A stretch of 64,000 nucleotides of DNA from Vreelandella neptunia (GTDB lineage Bacteria; Pseudomonadota; Gammaproteobacteria; Pseudomonadales; Halomonadaceae), in contig NZ_CP140255.1 in assembly GCF_034479615.1 (NCBI RefSeq), positions 4,216,001 through 4,280,000 of the forward strand, read 5' to 3'. This document shows, piece by piece, positions 35,876 to 46,100 of this stretch (the first letter of the stretch is position 1; each line of letters starts with the position of its first letter). Position numbers and translations under genes: made by a program. The notes under the pieces were generated by a model. It worked only from the letters and a program-made list of their open reading frames with translations. It did no database searches and had not been told where the DNA came from.

Positions 35876-37171
35876 TTAATACAGTAACTGCGGCAGGAAA
35901 AGCACGATCGCTGGGAATAGAAGCACGAGCAGTGCGCGTAGGGTACCCGCTACCCAGAAAGGGGTGACGCCGCGGAAGATAGTGCCGGTTGATACGTCCG
36001 GTAATACGGCACGTAGTACGAACACATTCATCCCGACAGGTGGCGTTATCAAACTGATCTCGATGACGATAACCACCAGTATGCCGAACCACACCAAATC
36101 ATAGCCAAGCCCCGCCACGACCGGGAAGAAGACCGGCACGGTCAGCAGCATCATCGACATGCTTTCAAATACACAGCCCAATAGTACGTAAATGGCCAAG
36201 ATGACGAGAATAACCACGAAGGGGGCCACGTTCAGCCCAGTGACCAACGCCAGGAGGTCATTGGGAAGCCCCGCGCGGTTAATGAAATTAGCAAAGATTA
36301 GCGCCGTCAACACCACTGCAAACAGCATCGCTGTTGTACGCACAGTGTCCATCAGGACATTCATGAGTATCGTCGGCGTCAAAGCACGTTTTAGTAGGGC
36401 AATCACAAAGGCGCCCATTGCGCCAATACCCGCCGCTTCGGTTGGGGTGAATATACCCAAATAGATGCCGCCGATAACCAATACAAACAGCGCCAGGGTA
36501 CTCCCCACATTTTTTAGGGCCGCAAGGCGCTCGTTCCAGGGTACTTTTTCAGCCGCTGGCCCAGCGCTGGGATCACGCCACAAAACCCACTTGACCGCGC
36601 CGAGATACATCACAATGCCCAATATGCCGGGAATAAAGCCCGCCGCAAACAGTTCACGGATGCTGGTCTCAGTAATGATGCCGTAGATCACCAGCATCAC
36701 GCTGGGAGGGATCAGTATCCCAAGGGTTCCGCCCGCGGCAATGGAGGCTGCCGCCAACGAGTCCTTGTAGCCATACTTACGCATCTGGGGCATGGCAACA
36801 CGCCCCATGGTGGCACAGGTCGCAAGGCTCGACCCACAAATCGCGCTAAACCCACCACAAGCCACAATGGTGGCCATCGCCTGACCGCCCTTACGGTGAC
36901 CAAGAAAACCGTTAGAGGCTCGGAATAACGCATCAGAGAGCCCCGCATGGGACACCAGGTTACCCATCAAGATAAACAGTGGTATCACCGACAGACCGTA
37001 GTCCCTAGCGGTGTCGACCACCCGCCGCGACGCCATGGCTTCAGCCGCGTTCCAGTTACCGGTCAGGTAGTAGAAGCCCACAAAACCTACGATCCCCATG
37101 GCAAACGCCAGAGGCATGCGCAGGAATACCAATATCAACAGCGCTGCAAACCCATAAAGTGCTTCAATCAT
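35876..37171 (-). CDS. dctM: TRAP transporter large permease (DctM family)
   Basis: A 431-residue, roughly 12-helix inner-membrane protein. Signatures include LRMPLAFAMGIVGFVG at the start, GGTLGILIPPSVMLVIYGIITE in the first half and LITPPVGMNVFVLRAV in the second. It drives sodium-coupled uptake of organic acids with DctQ and DctP. I start at ATG 37171, with AGGGAGA before it; that start overlaps the dctQ stop by eight bases. Confidence 0.94.
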   Translation of the reverse strand: MIEALYGFAALLILVFLRMPLAFAMGIVGFVGFYYLTGNWNAAEAMASRRVVDTARDYGLSVIPLFILMGNLVSHAGLSDALFRASNGFLGHRKGGQAMATIVACGGFSAICGSSLATCATMGRVAMPQMRKYGYKDSLAAASIAAGGTLGILIPPSVMLVIYGIITETSIRELFAAGFIPGILGIVMYLGAVKWVLWRDPSAGPAAEKVPWNERLAALKNVGSTLALFVLVIGGIYLGIFTPTEAAGIGAMGAFVIALLKRALTPTILMNVLMDTVRTTAMLFAVVLTALIFANFINRAGLPNDLLALVTGLNVAPFVVILVILAIYVLLGCVFESMSMMLLTVPVFFPVVAGLGYDLVWFGILVVIVIEISLITPPVGMNVFVLRAVLPDVSTGTIFRGVTPFWVAGTLRALLVLLFPAIVLFLPQLLY

Positions 37172-37706
37172 GCTTATCTCCCTGGCTGACTGGTCCACCG
37201 CACTTAATCACACCCACGCCTTCTAGCAGGTAACTCACCGCTCGGCCGAGGGTAAGTAGAGCGGAAAGAAACAGCATGATGGCAATCAGGTAAATAAGGT
37301 AACCATCGGGAATGCGTAGAAACTCAGTGACATCGCCCCACTCGAAAGCGCGCACGCCCAGTGCCCAAACCCGTGTAGCGATCACCCACAAAGCCACTGC
37401 GATAATTGCGTTGACGATCATCTGGCGCAGCCATATCCAGCGCGCAGGAAATATGGCATCCAAGAGATCCACGCTAACGTGCTCTTCACGCCAGCATGCT
37501 ACTGGCAGTGACAGAAACACCACAGCGGCCAGCATCTGCTGGGTCAACTCGACGGTTCCAAGGATAGGTAGATTAAAGAAATAACGGCCTACTACATCGG
37601 CAGTCGTCAGCAGCATCAAGGCAAAGAGGGTGGCACCCGCCACCCCCTCCAGCGCCAGCTGCATGACCCTACCGACATTTGACCAGCGAGTCGTCAGGAT
37701 CTGCAT
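37164..37706 (-). CDS. dctQ: TRAP transporter small permease (DctQ family)
   Basis: A 180-residue protein with four hydrophobic helices. It includes LLTTADVVGRYFFNLPILGTVEL and LPVACWREEHVSVDLL-like sequence typical of DctQ, for example AVVFLSLPVACWREEH. It pairs with DctM. It sits 27 bp after dctP and overlaps dctM. Confidence 0.92.
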   Translation of the reverse strand: MQILTTRWSNVGRVMQLALEGVAGATLFALMLLTTADVVGRYFFNLPILGTVELTQQMLAAVVFLSLPVACWREEHVSVDLLDAIFPARWIWLRQMIVNAIIAVALWVIATRVWALGVRAFEWGDVTEFLRIPDGYLIYLIAIMLFLSALLTLGRAVSYLLEGVGVIKCGGPVSQGDKHD

Positions 37707-37733
37707 AGTCGCCCTCCACTTGGCGAAGGGTAA

Positions 37734-38783
37734 TTATGATTGTGGCACTAAGGATGCCACGCTCTCTTGTGTAGCAGCTTCTTCAAGCTGTTGGTGGAAG
37801 TAATCGAGCGCCGCCTGCGCATCGACACCCCGTTCACTTACGTTCTCGGACCAGGTGTCAACCAGGTCATTACTGATGCCGCGCAGCGTCTCAAGATCTT
37901 CGCCGCCAAGGGCTGTAAAGGTATGACCCTGCTCTTCGGCGAACTCGACGCCCCGCTCATCGGATACATCCATCATGTAGCCGAATAGTCGCGACAGACG
38001 CTCACCCGAGACTTCTTCCACAGCGGCACGATCTTCAGCAGACATCTCATCCCAGATACTCGGGTTAACCACGATGGTGAAGCTGCCTCGATAAAACCCA
38101 CCATCCACCGTCAAGGTATAGGGAAATACCTCGGCTACCCGAAAGCTTCTAAGGCCTTCCGGCACCAGCATAGCGCCATCAATAACGCCCTGAGAGCCAG
38201 CTTCATAGACCCCGGTTGGCGGCAAAGCCACGCCGGTCAGGTTCAGGGCATTAGAGAGATCTCCCATCACCCCGCCACCGACGCGAATACGCTCATTCTC
38301 TAAATCAGCAAGGGTTTGGTACTGCTCGCTACTAAAGATCCAACCCGGGCCGTGCACACCCGCAGCCACTACATCAACGCCGCGGTGTTCATCAGCTTGG
38401 GCTAAGTGCTCCTGGTGAGTATGCCAATAAGCAGCAGATGCGTTCTCCGAGGAGAAGTCTTCAAAGGTAGGAAACTCGGGTAACTGGGTGGCCAGAAAAC
38501 GCCCTGCGTTATAGCCATGGAACACCCAAGTGGCGTCAGCAATGCCGTCAGCGACCATCTCCATCTGTGAGGCGGGGGGGCCGAGATCGTGCACAACGTC
38601 TACGGTCACGCGCCCGTCAGTGGCCTCTTCAATCCACGCTTTCCACGTTGGCCATACCATGGTGTTGATGCCGTGATTAGGGCCAGCCCAGGTACTCACG
38701 GTGATTGTCGTTTGTGCAAAGGCGGAGGTGCTGAGGGTTGCAGCGGCAATAGCGCCGAGCATCAGGTTTGTTGTTTTATTCAT
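37734..38783 (-). CDS. dctP: TRAP transporter substrate-binding protein (DctP family)
   Basis: A 349-residue periplasmic protein with a clear signal peptide ending STSAFA. The mature part begins QTTITVSTWAGPNHG and contains RVGGGVMGDLSNALN and GSQGVIDGAMLVPEGLRS, the ligand-binding regions of DctP. The ligand is unknown; the position between paa and hmg genes suggests an aromatic or related carboxylate. A close paralogue stands alone at 47589-48644. It is first in dctP-Q-M. Confidence 0.94.
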   Translation of the reverse strand: MNKTTNLMLGAIAAATLSTSAFAQTTITVSTWAGPNHGINTMVWPTWKAWIEEATDGRVTVDVVHDLGPPASQMEMVADGIADATWVFHGYNAGRFLATQLPEFPTFEDFSSENASAAYWHTHQEHLAQADEHRGVDVVAAGVHGPGWIFSSEQYQTLADLENERIRVGGGVMGDLSNALNLTGVALPPTGVYEAGSQGVIDGAMLVPEGLRSFRVAEVFPYTLTVDGGFYRGSFTIVVNPSIWDEMSAEDRAAVEEVSGERLSRLFGYMMDVSDERGVEFAEEQGHTFTALGGEDLETLRGISNDLVDTWSENVSERGVDAQAALDYFHQQLEEAATQESVASLVPQS

Positions 38784-39139
38784 TTCACTTTCCTCTGGTC
38801 GTCACGAACTGGAGCAAAAAACGTGACACTCTATTATTATAATTAAAAAAATATTCGAATCACGTTTATGTTCACAATGCCTCCAGATACGTGAGTCATG
38901 CAACGACTGATCGAGCAATAGATACTAATACTTAAGTAGCATCATGAAAAATATACATTAATTACATGTAGTTACTAAAAACACCATCTCCTTTGAAGAA
39001 TTATCAATGACGGCAGGGGATAATTTACAGCCAGACCTTTCGTTACATAAATCATATCATTACCGACACCAATGACACGCTATTGACATAATGTAGCCTA
39101 TCATCGGCCACCCTGACTCGACTTTCCTGCGTCAAGCCG
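38784..39139. other. AT-rich intergenic region upstream of dctP
   Basis: A 356 bp gap that must hold the dctP promoter on the minus strand. It is AT-rich. I see a single GTGACACT element at 38822-38829, like one half of the paaA operator, but no matching second half at a sensible distance. No gene was found. Confidence 0.35.
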
Positions 39140-39628
39140 CTAGCCAATTCTCTCCAATTGCCGTTCAAGCTTGCGCATTGTGTTAAGCAGATCACGATAT
39201 TCACCAACGCTCAGGGTCGACACCAGATCGGCTTCCCACGCCTGGGCTTCGGGTACTAACTTATTGAGTAACGCTTGCCCGGCGTCTGTCAGCTGCAAGT
39301 CATGTAAGCGCTGGTCTTGCTGTGATGGCGTGCGGCTTATCAGTCCACGGTCTTCCAACGACTGAATCGCGCGAGACACGCGAGCCTTATCCATATTGGT
39401 GTAGGCACAGACCTTCTTAGCGGTTAAATCATCACAATGGCTAAGCCAGGCAAGTACGCGCCACTGGGCAATGTTGAGCTCATAAGACTCGGCATAAAGC
39501 TTCTCTAATGCCTGGCTGATTCGGTCAGCTAACCGATTGAGTTGGTAGGGTAAAAACTGATTGAGGTCTAACTCTGCCCTAGCTGAAGACACCAGTGATG
39601 CATCGCCGCCTGCTTTATCCATCGTCAT
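39140..39628 (-). CDS. MarR family transcriptional regulator
   Basis: A 162-residue winged-helix protein. The DNA-binding part is ELNIAQWRVLAWLSHCDDLTAKKVCAYTNMDKARVSRAIQSLEDRGLI, typical of MarR proteins (quoted core: TNMDKARVSRAIQSLE), with RTPSQQDQRLHDLQLT as the wing. A coiled C-terminal helix would form the dimer. AGGAG lies seven bases before ATG 39628. It follows a dctM-like remnant, is upstream of dctP on the same strand, and diverges from hmgA. It may control either the TRAP or the hmg genes. Confidence 0.85.
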   Translation of the reverse strand: MTMDKAGGDASLVSSARAELDLNQFLPYQLNRLADRISQALEKLYAESYELNIAQWRVLAWLSHCDDLTAKKVCAYTNMDKARVSRAIQSLEDRGLISRTPSQQDQRLHDLQLTDAGQALLNKLVPEAQAWEADLVSTLSVGEYRDLLNTMRKLERQLERIG

Positions 39629-39638
39629 TGTGTTTCTC

Positions 39639-39750
39639 CTAGAGCCACCGTTTATCAGGGGTCGTGATGACAAAAACCAGCACGATAGCTGGGAATATGG
39701 GCACCAGCAACGCGCCTATCACACTGACCATCAATGAGATGCAAACCAGC
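39639..39750 (-). pseudogene. Remnant of a dctM 3' end
   Basis: The minus frame ending at TAG 39641-39639 reads GALLVPIFPAIVLVFVI, close to the C-terminus of the intact DctM nearby (RALLVLLFPAIVLFLPQ). At the DNA level 30 of 37 positions match between 39679-39715 and the end of dctM near 35901-35937. The upstream part of the gene is missing. The frame runs up to the ribosome-binding site of the marR gene, as if dctM and marR had once been one operon. Confidence 0.6.
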
Positions 39751-39931
39751 TCGCTGTAATGGGGCTTAGTATAGGAAGAACAGTGCCTCGACATAATCTC
39801 TCTTGCAACCAATTCAGCAATAAAAACCACCACACCAAAGTATCAAACTTCGATAAACAACTGATATTACGAAAATTGTTACCAAAACTTTTTAAAAGGT
39901 AGTCTACACGTCGCGCTGAATACTGGACTTT

Positions 39932-39949
39932 TAGTTTCACAAGAAACTA
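39932..39949. promoter_or_regulatory. Palindrome upstream of hmgA (candidate operator)
   Basis: TAGTTTC-ACAA-GAAACTA is a perfect 7+7 inverted repeat in the 453 bp gap between marR and hmgA. Its size suits a MarR dimer. The rest of this gap holds the dctM remnant and AT-rich DNA without other recognised signals. Confidence 0.5.
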
Positions 39950-40081
39950 TTCTATCTAACATATAGCTGGCAAGCACCGTAGGCATCATGAGCCAGAAGC
40001 TCGCATCTCATCCTGGGTTAGTGGGCGATAAGCAGCCGCCATCATTTATCAATATACGTTCAAATAAAGCAGGTCTTAACA

Positions 40082-41389
40082 ATGACTGAACAATTGAAAT
40101 ATCAAAATGGCTTTCATAATCACTTTTCAACCGAAGCGCTGCCGGGAGCACTGCCGATTGGGCAAAACTCACCTCAACGCTGTGCTTACGGCTTATACGC
40201 GGAACAACTAACCGGCTCCGCATTCACAGCGCCACGTCATCAAAACTTTCGCAGCTGGCTTTACCGCATTCGCCCTTCTGTCGTTCAGAGCGCGTATCAG
40301 CCACTAGAAAATAACAGCGTACACACGGCCCCGTTAGACAAGCCAGCGGCGGACCCTAACCAAATGCGCTGGGATCCCGTCTCTCTACCGAGCGAACCGA
40401 CTGATTTTATCGACGGCTTATTTACCATTGCCGTCAACGGGGATGCGGGTACCCAAGCGGGTGTGGGCGTGCATGTCTACACCTTTAATCAGGACATGAC
40501 CCAGCGGTTTTTCTACAACGCTGATGGGGAACTGCTCTTCGTTCCGCAAATGGGGGCCATTCGTCTACGTACCGAATTTGGTGACATTGAGATCGATAAC
40601 GGTGAGATTGCCGTTATTCCACGCGGTGTGAAATTCCAAGTGCGCAGAGCTCACGGGGTTGATGCTGCGCGGGGATATATATGCGAGAACTATGGTAGTC
40701 CTTTAGAGCTTCCAGGCCTCGGCCCCATCGGGTCTAACGGTTTAGCCAACCCGCGTGACTTCCAAAGCCCCGTGGCGGCCTATGAAGACCTAGAAGGCGA
40801 CTACCGCTTAGTGGCTAAGTTCTCTGGTCGTTTCTGGGAGACAAAACTCAACCACTCGCCGTTAGATGTGGTGGCGTGGCACGGCAACTGCGCGCCTTAT
40901 AAATATAATCTCGCCAACTTTAACACCATCAATACGGTGAGCTTCGATCATCCGGATCCGTCAATCTTCACCGTATTGTCGTCCCCCTCCGATACGCCGG
41001 GAATGGCGAATCTTGATTTTGTCATTTTCCCACCGCGCTGGATGGTTGCCGAGAATACCTTCAGGCCCCCCTGGTTCCATCGCAACCTAATGAGCGAGTT
41101 TATGGGGCTTATTCATGGTGAGTACGATGCAAAAGCGGAAGGCTTCACCCCTGGTGGCGCCAGTCTACATAACTCAATGTCGCCCCACGGCCCCGATGCT
41201 GAGACATTTGAGAAAGCCTCCAACGCTGAGCTTAAGCCCCATTTCATAGGCGATACACTGGCCTTCATGTTTGAGAGCCGCTACTTCTTTCACCCGACCC
41301 CTGCGGCTCTGAATGCTGACTTCCGTCAACGTGACTATGTGGATGTTTGGTCGACGCTGCGCTCCCACTTCAACCCAAGCCAGCCCTGA
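40082..41389 (+). CDS. hmgA: Homogentisate 1,2-dioxygenase
   Basis: A 435-residue ring-cleaving iron enzyme. Iron ligands fall in [20 protein letters not shown] (H, E and H) and the substrate region is [18 protein letters not shown]. The N-terminus has [17 protein letters not shown] and [11 protein letters not shown], both family signatures. It cleaves homogentisate to maleylacetoacetate. First of hmgA-fahA-maiA. Confidence 0.97.
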   Translation: MTEQLKYQNGFHNHFSTEALPGALPIGQNSPQRCAYGLYAEQLTGSAFTAPRHQNFRSWLYRIRPSVVQSAYQPLENNSVHTAPLDKPAADPNQMRWDPVSLPSEPTDFIDGLFTIAVNGDAGTQAGVGVHVYTFNQDMTQRFFYNADGELLFVPQMGAIRLRTEFGDIEIDNGEIAVIPRGVKFQVRRAHGVDAARGYICENYGSPLELPGLGPIGSNGLANPRDFQSPVAAYEDLEGDYRLVAKFSGRFWETKLNHSPLDVVAWHGNCAPYKYNLANFNTINTVSFDHPDPSIFTVLSSPSDTPGMANLDFVIFPPRWMVAENTFRPPWFHRNLMSEFMGLIHGEYDAKAEGFTPGGASLHNSMSPHGPDAETFEKASNAELKPHFIGDTLAFMFESRYFFHPTPAALNADFRQRDYVDVWSTLRSHFNPSQP

Positions 41390-41425
41390 ACCCTATACCA
41401 CCCTGACGACAAGGATTGAATCACT

Positions 41426-42445
41426 ATGAAACTGGCAACACTAAAGAAGGGGCGCGACGGAGAACTCATCATTGTCTCCCGTGACCTCTCCCGCGCTGCG
41501 AGCGCCGTTGATATTGCCCCCACACTTCAGGCTGCCCTTGAGAACTGGAAGGCGGTTAGCCCTCAGCTTGAAGAGCGCTATGCTCAGCTTAACAGTGGTG
41601 GTGCTGAAAACGCTTTTGAGCTTGATCAGAGTGCGCTGCACTCCCCTCTACCGCGTGCCTATCAGTGGGCTGACGGCTCCGCCTATCTGAACCATGTCCA
41701 GCTGGTACGCCAGGCGCGCAATGCCGAGATGCCTGACACCTTCTGGACAGACCCGCTCATGTATCAGGGCGGTAGCGACTGTTTCTTGGCACCCACGGAC
41801 GATATCGAAGCGGTGAGCGAAGAGCATGGCATCGACTTTGAAGGTGAAATCGCCGTTATCACCGATGACGTCCCGATGGCAGTCACGTCAGAGGAAGCCG
41901 CCAAGCACATTAAGCTAGTAATGCTGGTCAACGACGTGAGTCTGCGTGGCCTCATCCCAGGTGAGCTCGCTAAGGGCTTCGGTTTTTTCCAAGCAAAGCC
42001 CGCCTCTTCGTTCTCGCCTATTGCGGTGACACCGGATGAGCTGGGCGATGCCTGGCAAGACGGTAAAGTGCACCTGCCACTGACCGTGCACCTGAATGAC
42101 AAGAAGTTTGGCGAGCCTGAAGCCGGGCCAGATATGATTTTCAACTTCCCACAGCTGGTGGCCCATGCGGCCAAGACCCGCTATCTCGGCGCAGGTGCAG
42201 TTATTGGTTCAGGCACCGTTTCCAACCCGGATCCCGATGGCGGCCCTGGAAAGCCCGTGGCTGACGGTGGCGTTGGCTATAGCTGTCTAGCCGAAGTGCG
42301 CATGGTGGAGCAGATACTGTACGGCCAGGTAAAAACTCCCTTTATGCGCTTTGGCGACCGGGTGCGTATCGAGATGTTTGACCGCGATGGCAGCAACATA
42401 TTTGGTACGATCGATCAGCAAGTAGTGCAGTACCAGCCCAAATAA
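41426..42445 (+). CDS. fahA: Fumarylacetoacetate hydrolase
   Basis: A 339-residue FAH-fold enzyme. Metal ligands lie in GIDFEGEIAVITDD (the two glutamates) and LVMLVNDVSLR (the aspartate), with GFGFFQAKPASSFSPIAVTP completing the active site. It splits fumarylacetoacetate into fumarate and acetoacetate, ending tyrosine catabolism. It is 36 bp after hmgA and 11 bp before maiA. Confidence 0.94.
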   Translation: MKLATLKKGRDGELIIVSRDLSRAASAVDIAPTLQAALENWKAVSPQLEERYAQLNSGGAENAFELDQSALHSPLPRAYQWADGSAYLNHVQLVRQARNAEMPDTFWTDPLMYQGGSDCFLAPTDDIEAVSEEHGIDFEGEIAVITDDVPMAVTSEEAAKHIKLVMLVNDVSLRGLIPGELAKGFGFFQAKPASSFSPIAVTPDELGDAWQDGKVHLPLTVHLNDKKFGEPEAGPDMIFNFPQLVAHAAKTRYLGAGAVIGSGTVSNPDPDGGPGKPVADGGVGYSCLAEVRMVEQILYGQVKTPFMRFGDRVRIEMFDRDGSNIFGTIDQQVVQYQPK

Positions 42446-42456
42446 AGGAAGGCAAC

Positions 42457-43101
42457 ATGACGACGCTTTACGGCTATTTTCGCTCGTCGGCTGCTTACCG
42501 GGTGCGTATTGCCTTAAACCTTAAGGGACTGGAGTACGACCAGATCCCGGTCAATCTGGTGAAAGGTGAGCAGCGTGGTGGCGAGCATCTGGCGCGCAAC
42601 CCTCAGGGGCTAGTGCCTAGCCTGGTGTTGGACGATAGCTCGGTGGTTAACCAGTCACTGGCGATCTGTGAGTATCTCGATGAGGTACACCCAGAGCCCG
42701 CCCTGCTGCCGGTTAACGCGTTAGAGCGGGCTCGGGTTCGTGCGCTCGCTCAGTCGGTGGCCTGCGAGATTCACCCACTTAACAACCTGAGGGTACTCAA
42801 GTATCTAGTGGGTGAACTGGGAGCAGATGAAGCGGCTAAGCTAGCTTGGTACCACCACTGGATTGCCGAGGGTTTCACCGCCCTGGAAGCAACGCTCTCC
42901 AATGCCCCCTGCAGCGGCGATTTTTGCCATGGCGACACCCCTACGCTTGCGGATATATGCCTGATCCCCCAGGTGTACAACGCGGAACGCTTCGAGTGCG
43001 ATTTGTCAGCCTATCCGACGACCCAACGTATCGTTGCCAATTGCCGTTCACTGCCCGCCTTCGAAAAGGCCGCACCAGCGGCGCAGCCTGACGCCAGTTA
43101 A
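42457..43101 (+). CDS. maiA: Maleylacetoacetate isomerase (zeta-class GST)
   Basis: A 214-residue zeta-class glutathione transferase. The N-terminal motif YFRSSAAYRVRIALNLKGL carries the catalytic serine pair, and NPQGLVPSLVLDDSSVVNQSLAI binds glutathione. It isomerises maleylacetoacetate to fumarylacetoacetate. AAAGGAAGG precedes the start. Confidence 0.95.
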   Translation: MTTLYGYFRSSAAYRVRIALNLKGLEYDQIPVNLVKGEQRGGEHLARNPQGLVPSLVLDDSSVVNQSLAICEYLDEVHPEPALLPVNALERARVRALAQSVACEIHPLNNLRVLKYLVGELGADEAAKLAWYHHWIAEGFTALEATLSNAPCSGDFCHGDTPTLADICLIPQVYNAERFECDLSAYPTTQRIVANCRSLPAFEKAAPAAQPDAS

Positions 43102-43112
43102 GCCATCTTGAA

Positions 43113-43135
43113 CAGGCCGTGCATTGCGCGGCCTG
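43113..43135. terminator. Hairpin between convergent maiA and the oxidoreductase gene
   Basis: CAGGCCG (43113-43119) pairs with CGGCCTG (43129-43135) around a nine-base loop in the 55 bp gap. T-runs are weak on both sides, so termination efficiency is uncertain. Confidence 0.5.
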
Positions 43136-43156
43136 CATTTAGCTTGGTGGGCAGCC

Positions 43157-46100
43157 TCAGGCAGCTTCGACAGCGATGGTTTTCGAACGACCTTCGCGTA
43201 GTTCCTCCAGCAACTTCTCGCGGCGCTCACTGGCTTTCTCGGCAGCGGCTTCGCGGACTGGCCCGAAGCCACGAATCTCTTCCGGCAGCTTAGCCAGCGC
43301 CAAGGCAGTCCCATGATTAGTGCCATCAAGACGAGCCACTAACTCATCAATAAGCTGCTCGTAGTCAGCCAATAAGGCGCGGTCGAGCTTGCGGTCGGCG
43401 CTGAAGCGGAAAGGATCGAGAGCCGTGTTGCGCAAACCGCGCATCTTTGCCAGCGCGCCCATTGCCTTCAGCATCCAGGGGCCGAAGCGGCGCTTCACTG
43501 GGCGCCCCTGAGCATCCTTACGACCGCCTATAAGCGGCGGCGCCAAGTGGAAGGTTAGCTGGTAATCACCCGAGAACGTTGCTTTAACCTCATCCAGAAA
43601 ATCGCTCTGGGTGTAAAGTCGTGCCACTTCATACTCATCTTTATACGCCATCAAACGATAGAGCTGATGGGCGACGGCTTCACTCAGTGATTGGCCACCG
43701 TTTAGCGCTGCTTCTGCGTCACGCATTTTAGTCACCTGGGTAACATAACGCTCAGCCCAGGCACGGTTCTGGTAGCGCTCCAGGTGGAGACGATTACGCG
43801 CTACCACGTCGTCCAGCGTGGCATTCGCGGACAGTGGCATCGTGTCCAGATGCTGCTGGAGGTAGTCGGGTTCTACCGCTGCCAAGCGCCCCCAGGCAAA
43901 TGCCTGGCGGTTCTTTTCCACTGCGACGCCATTGAGTTCTAGAGCACGCTGCAGCGCAGCTTCAGAAAGCGGCACCAAACCTTGCTGCCAGGCAAACCCG
44001 AGCATCATCATATTGGAAAATACCGTATCCCCTAGCAGCTGTTCAGCCAGGCGATTGGCGTCCAAAGAGGCAAAGCGCTCATCTCCCACCGCTTCACGCA
44101 ACATGTTGAGGCGTTTAATGGGCTGCATATCCGCATCGCGGTAAAGCACATAATCCGCCGTGGCTAGCTCGGCCAGATTAGCCACGATACGGGTGGTCGG
44201 CTGCAGCACATTCAGCGCTTTCTGGGAGCTAGCCACCACCATATCGCAAGCGATCATCGCATCGGCCTGCCCTGCCTCAATGCGAACCTGATTAAGCTCG
44301 CTGGGCTGTGACGCCAAGCGCACATAGCTAAGTACTGCCCCGCCTTTTTGCGCAAACCCCATAAAGTCGAGCACGCTGCTGCCCTTGCCTTCCAGGTGTG
44401 CTGCCATTGTGATCAGTTGCCCAACGGTCACCACCCCCGTGCCACCAACGCCACCCACCAGTAGGTCGTAAGGGGCCGTCAAATTGGCAATGGCAGGAGT
44501 AGGCAAATGCGCTATACGTTGCCAAAAGGCATCATCTGCCGCGACGCCTTGCCCCTTACGCAGCTCGCCACCTTCCACTGTGACAAAGCTGGGGCAAAAA
44601 CCACTGACGCAGGACATGTCCTTGTTACAGGAGGACTGGTCGATTTTGCGCTTGCGACCTAGCTCGGTCTCGCGAGGCACCACCGATAAACAGTTGGACT
44701 GTACGGAACAATCACCACAGCCTTCGCAAACATGGTGGTTGATAAACACCCGACGGGCTGGGTCTTCCATCAAACCACGTTTGCGCCGACGGCGTTTCTC
44801 AGCCGCGCATGCCTGATCATAAATCAACACGGTGCAGCCGGGGATCTCGCGCAGTTCACGCTGCAGCGTATCCATCTCTTCACGGCCGTGGAAGGTAACC
44901 CCCTTAGGGAATTCCTTTTCATGCCCCCGGTACTTATCCGGTTCGTCACTCACCACCATGACCCGGCGAACGCCTTCATCCAGCGATTGCCGGGCGATCA
45001 TCGGAACGCTTATTTGCCCGTCCACGGGTTGACCGCCCGTCATGGCGACAGCGTCGTTGAACAGAATTTTATAGGTAATATTAACGTTAGCCGCCACCGC
45101 CTGGCGCACCGCCATTGAGCCCGAGTGAAACCAGGTACCTTCGCCTAAGTTTTGGAAAATATGACCGTTTCCGGTAAAGCGGCTCCTGCCCACCCAGTTA
45201 ACGCCTTCGCCACCCATCTGAATTAACGATTCGGTGCTGCGATCCATCCATGAAGCCATAAAGTGACAACCGATGCCCGCCAGGGCTTTGCTGCCTTCAG
45301 GCACCTTGGTCGAGCTATTGTGTGGGCAACCGGAGCAGAAATAGGGCATGCGGCGCACACCGCCGAGCTCTTTAACGCCGGCGCGGCAGGCATCAACGGT
45401 TGCCAGCTTGTCGCTAAAATCGATCTTGAAAAAGCGCTCTAAACGCTCTGCCACGAAGCCTGCCAAGAGACGCGGGCTAAGCTCTCCAACAAAGGGAATC
45501 AAGGGCTTGCCGGTTTCATCCTGCTTGCCGGTAACGATCACCTCGCCTGGATGATCGGGTTCCGACATGTACTCCTTCAACTGGCTTTCGATGATGCCGC
45601 GCTTCTCTTCAATGACCAGCACTTCGCGCTTGCCATGAATAAACTCAAGGATGCCGGGCCGATGGAGCGGCCACACCATCCCGACCTTGTATATTTCTAC
45701 CCCCATTTCACGCAGCTTCGCTTCATCCAACCCCAACAAACGCAGCGCCTCAAGTAAATCCAGGTGGCCCTTGCCTGTGGTGACCAGCCCAAACGTCGAC
45801 TGTTCCTGGCGAAATAGGTACTGATCAATCGGGTTGGCCGTGGCAAAGGCCTGAACGGCGGCCAGCTTGTGCTCAAGGCGAGTCTCAAGCTGTGGCCCCG
45901 GCAAATCGGGCCAGCGATAGTGCAGCCCGCCTTCCGGCATATCGAAATCCGGCGTCACATACTCAGGCAAGGGGGGCACGTCCACCGAAGCGCCACTCTC
46001 TACGGTTTCAGAAACGGCTTTGAAACCCACCCAACAGCCCGAAAAGCGCGAAAGCGCATAGCCCCACAGCCCAAAGCGTTCGTATTCCGCCAATGACGCA

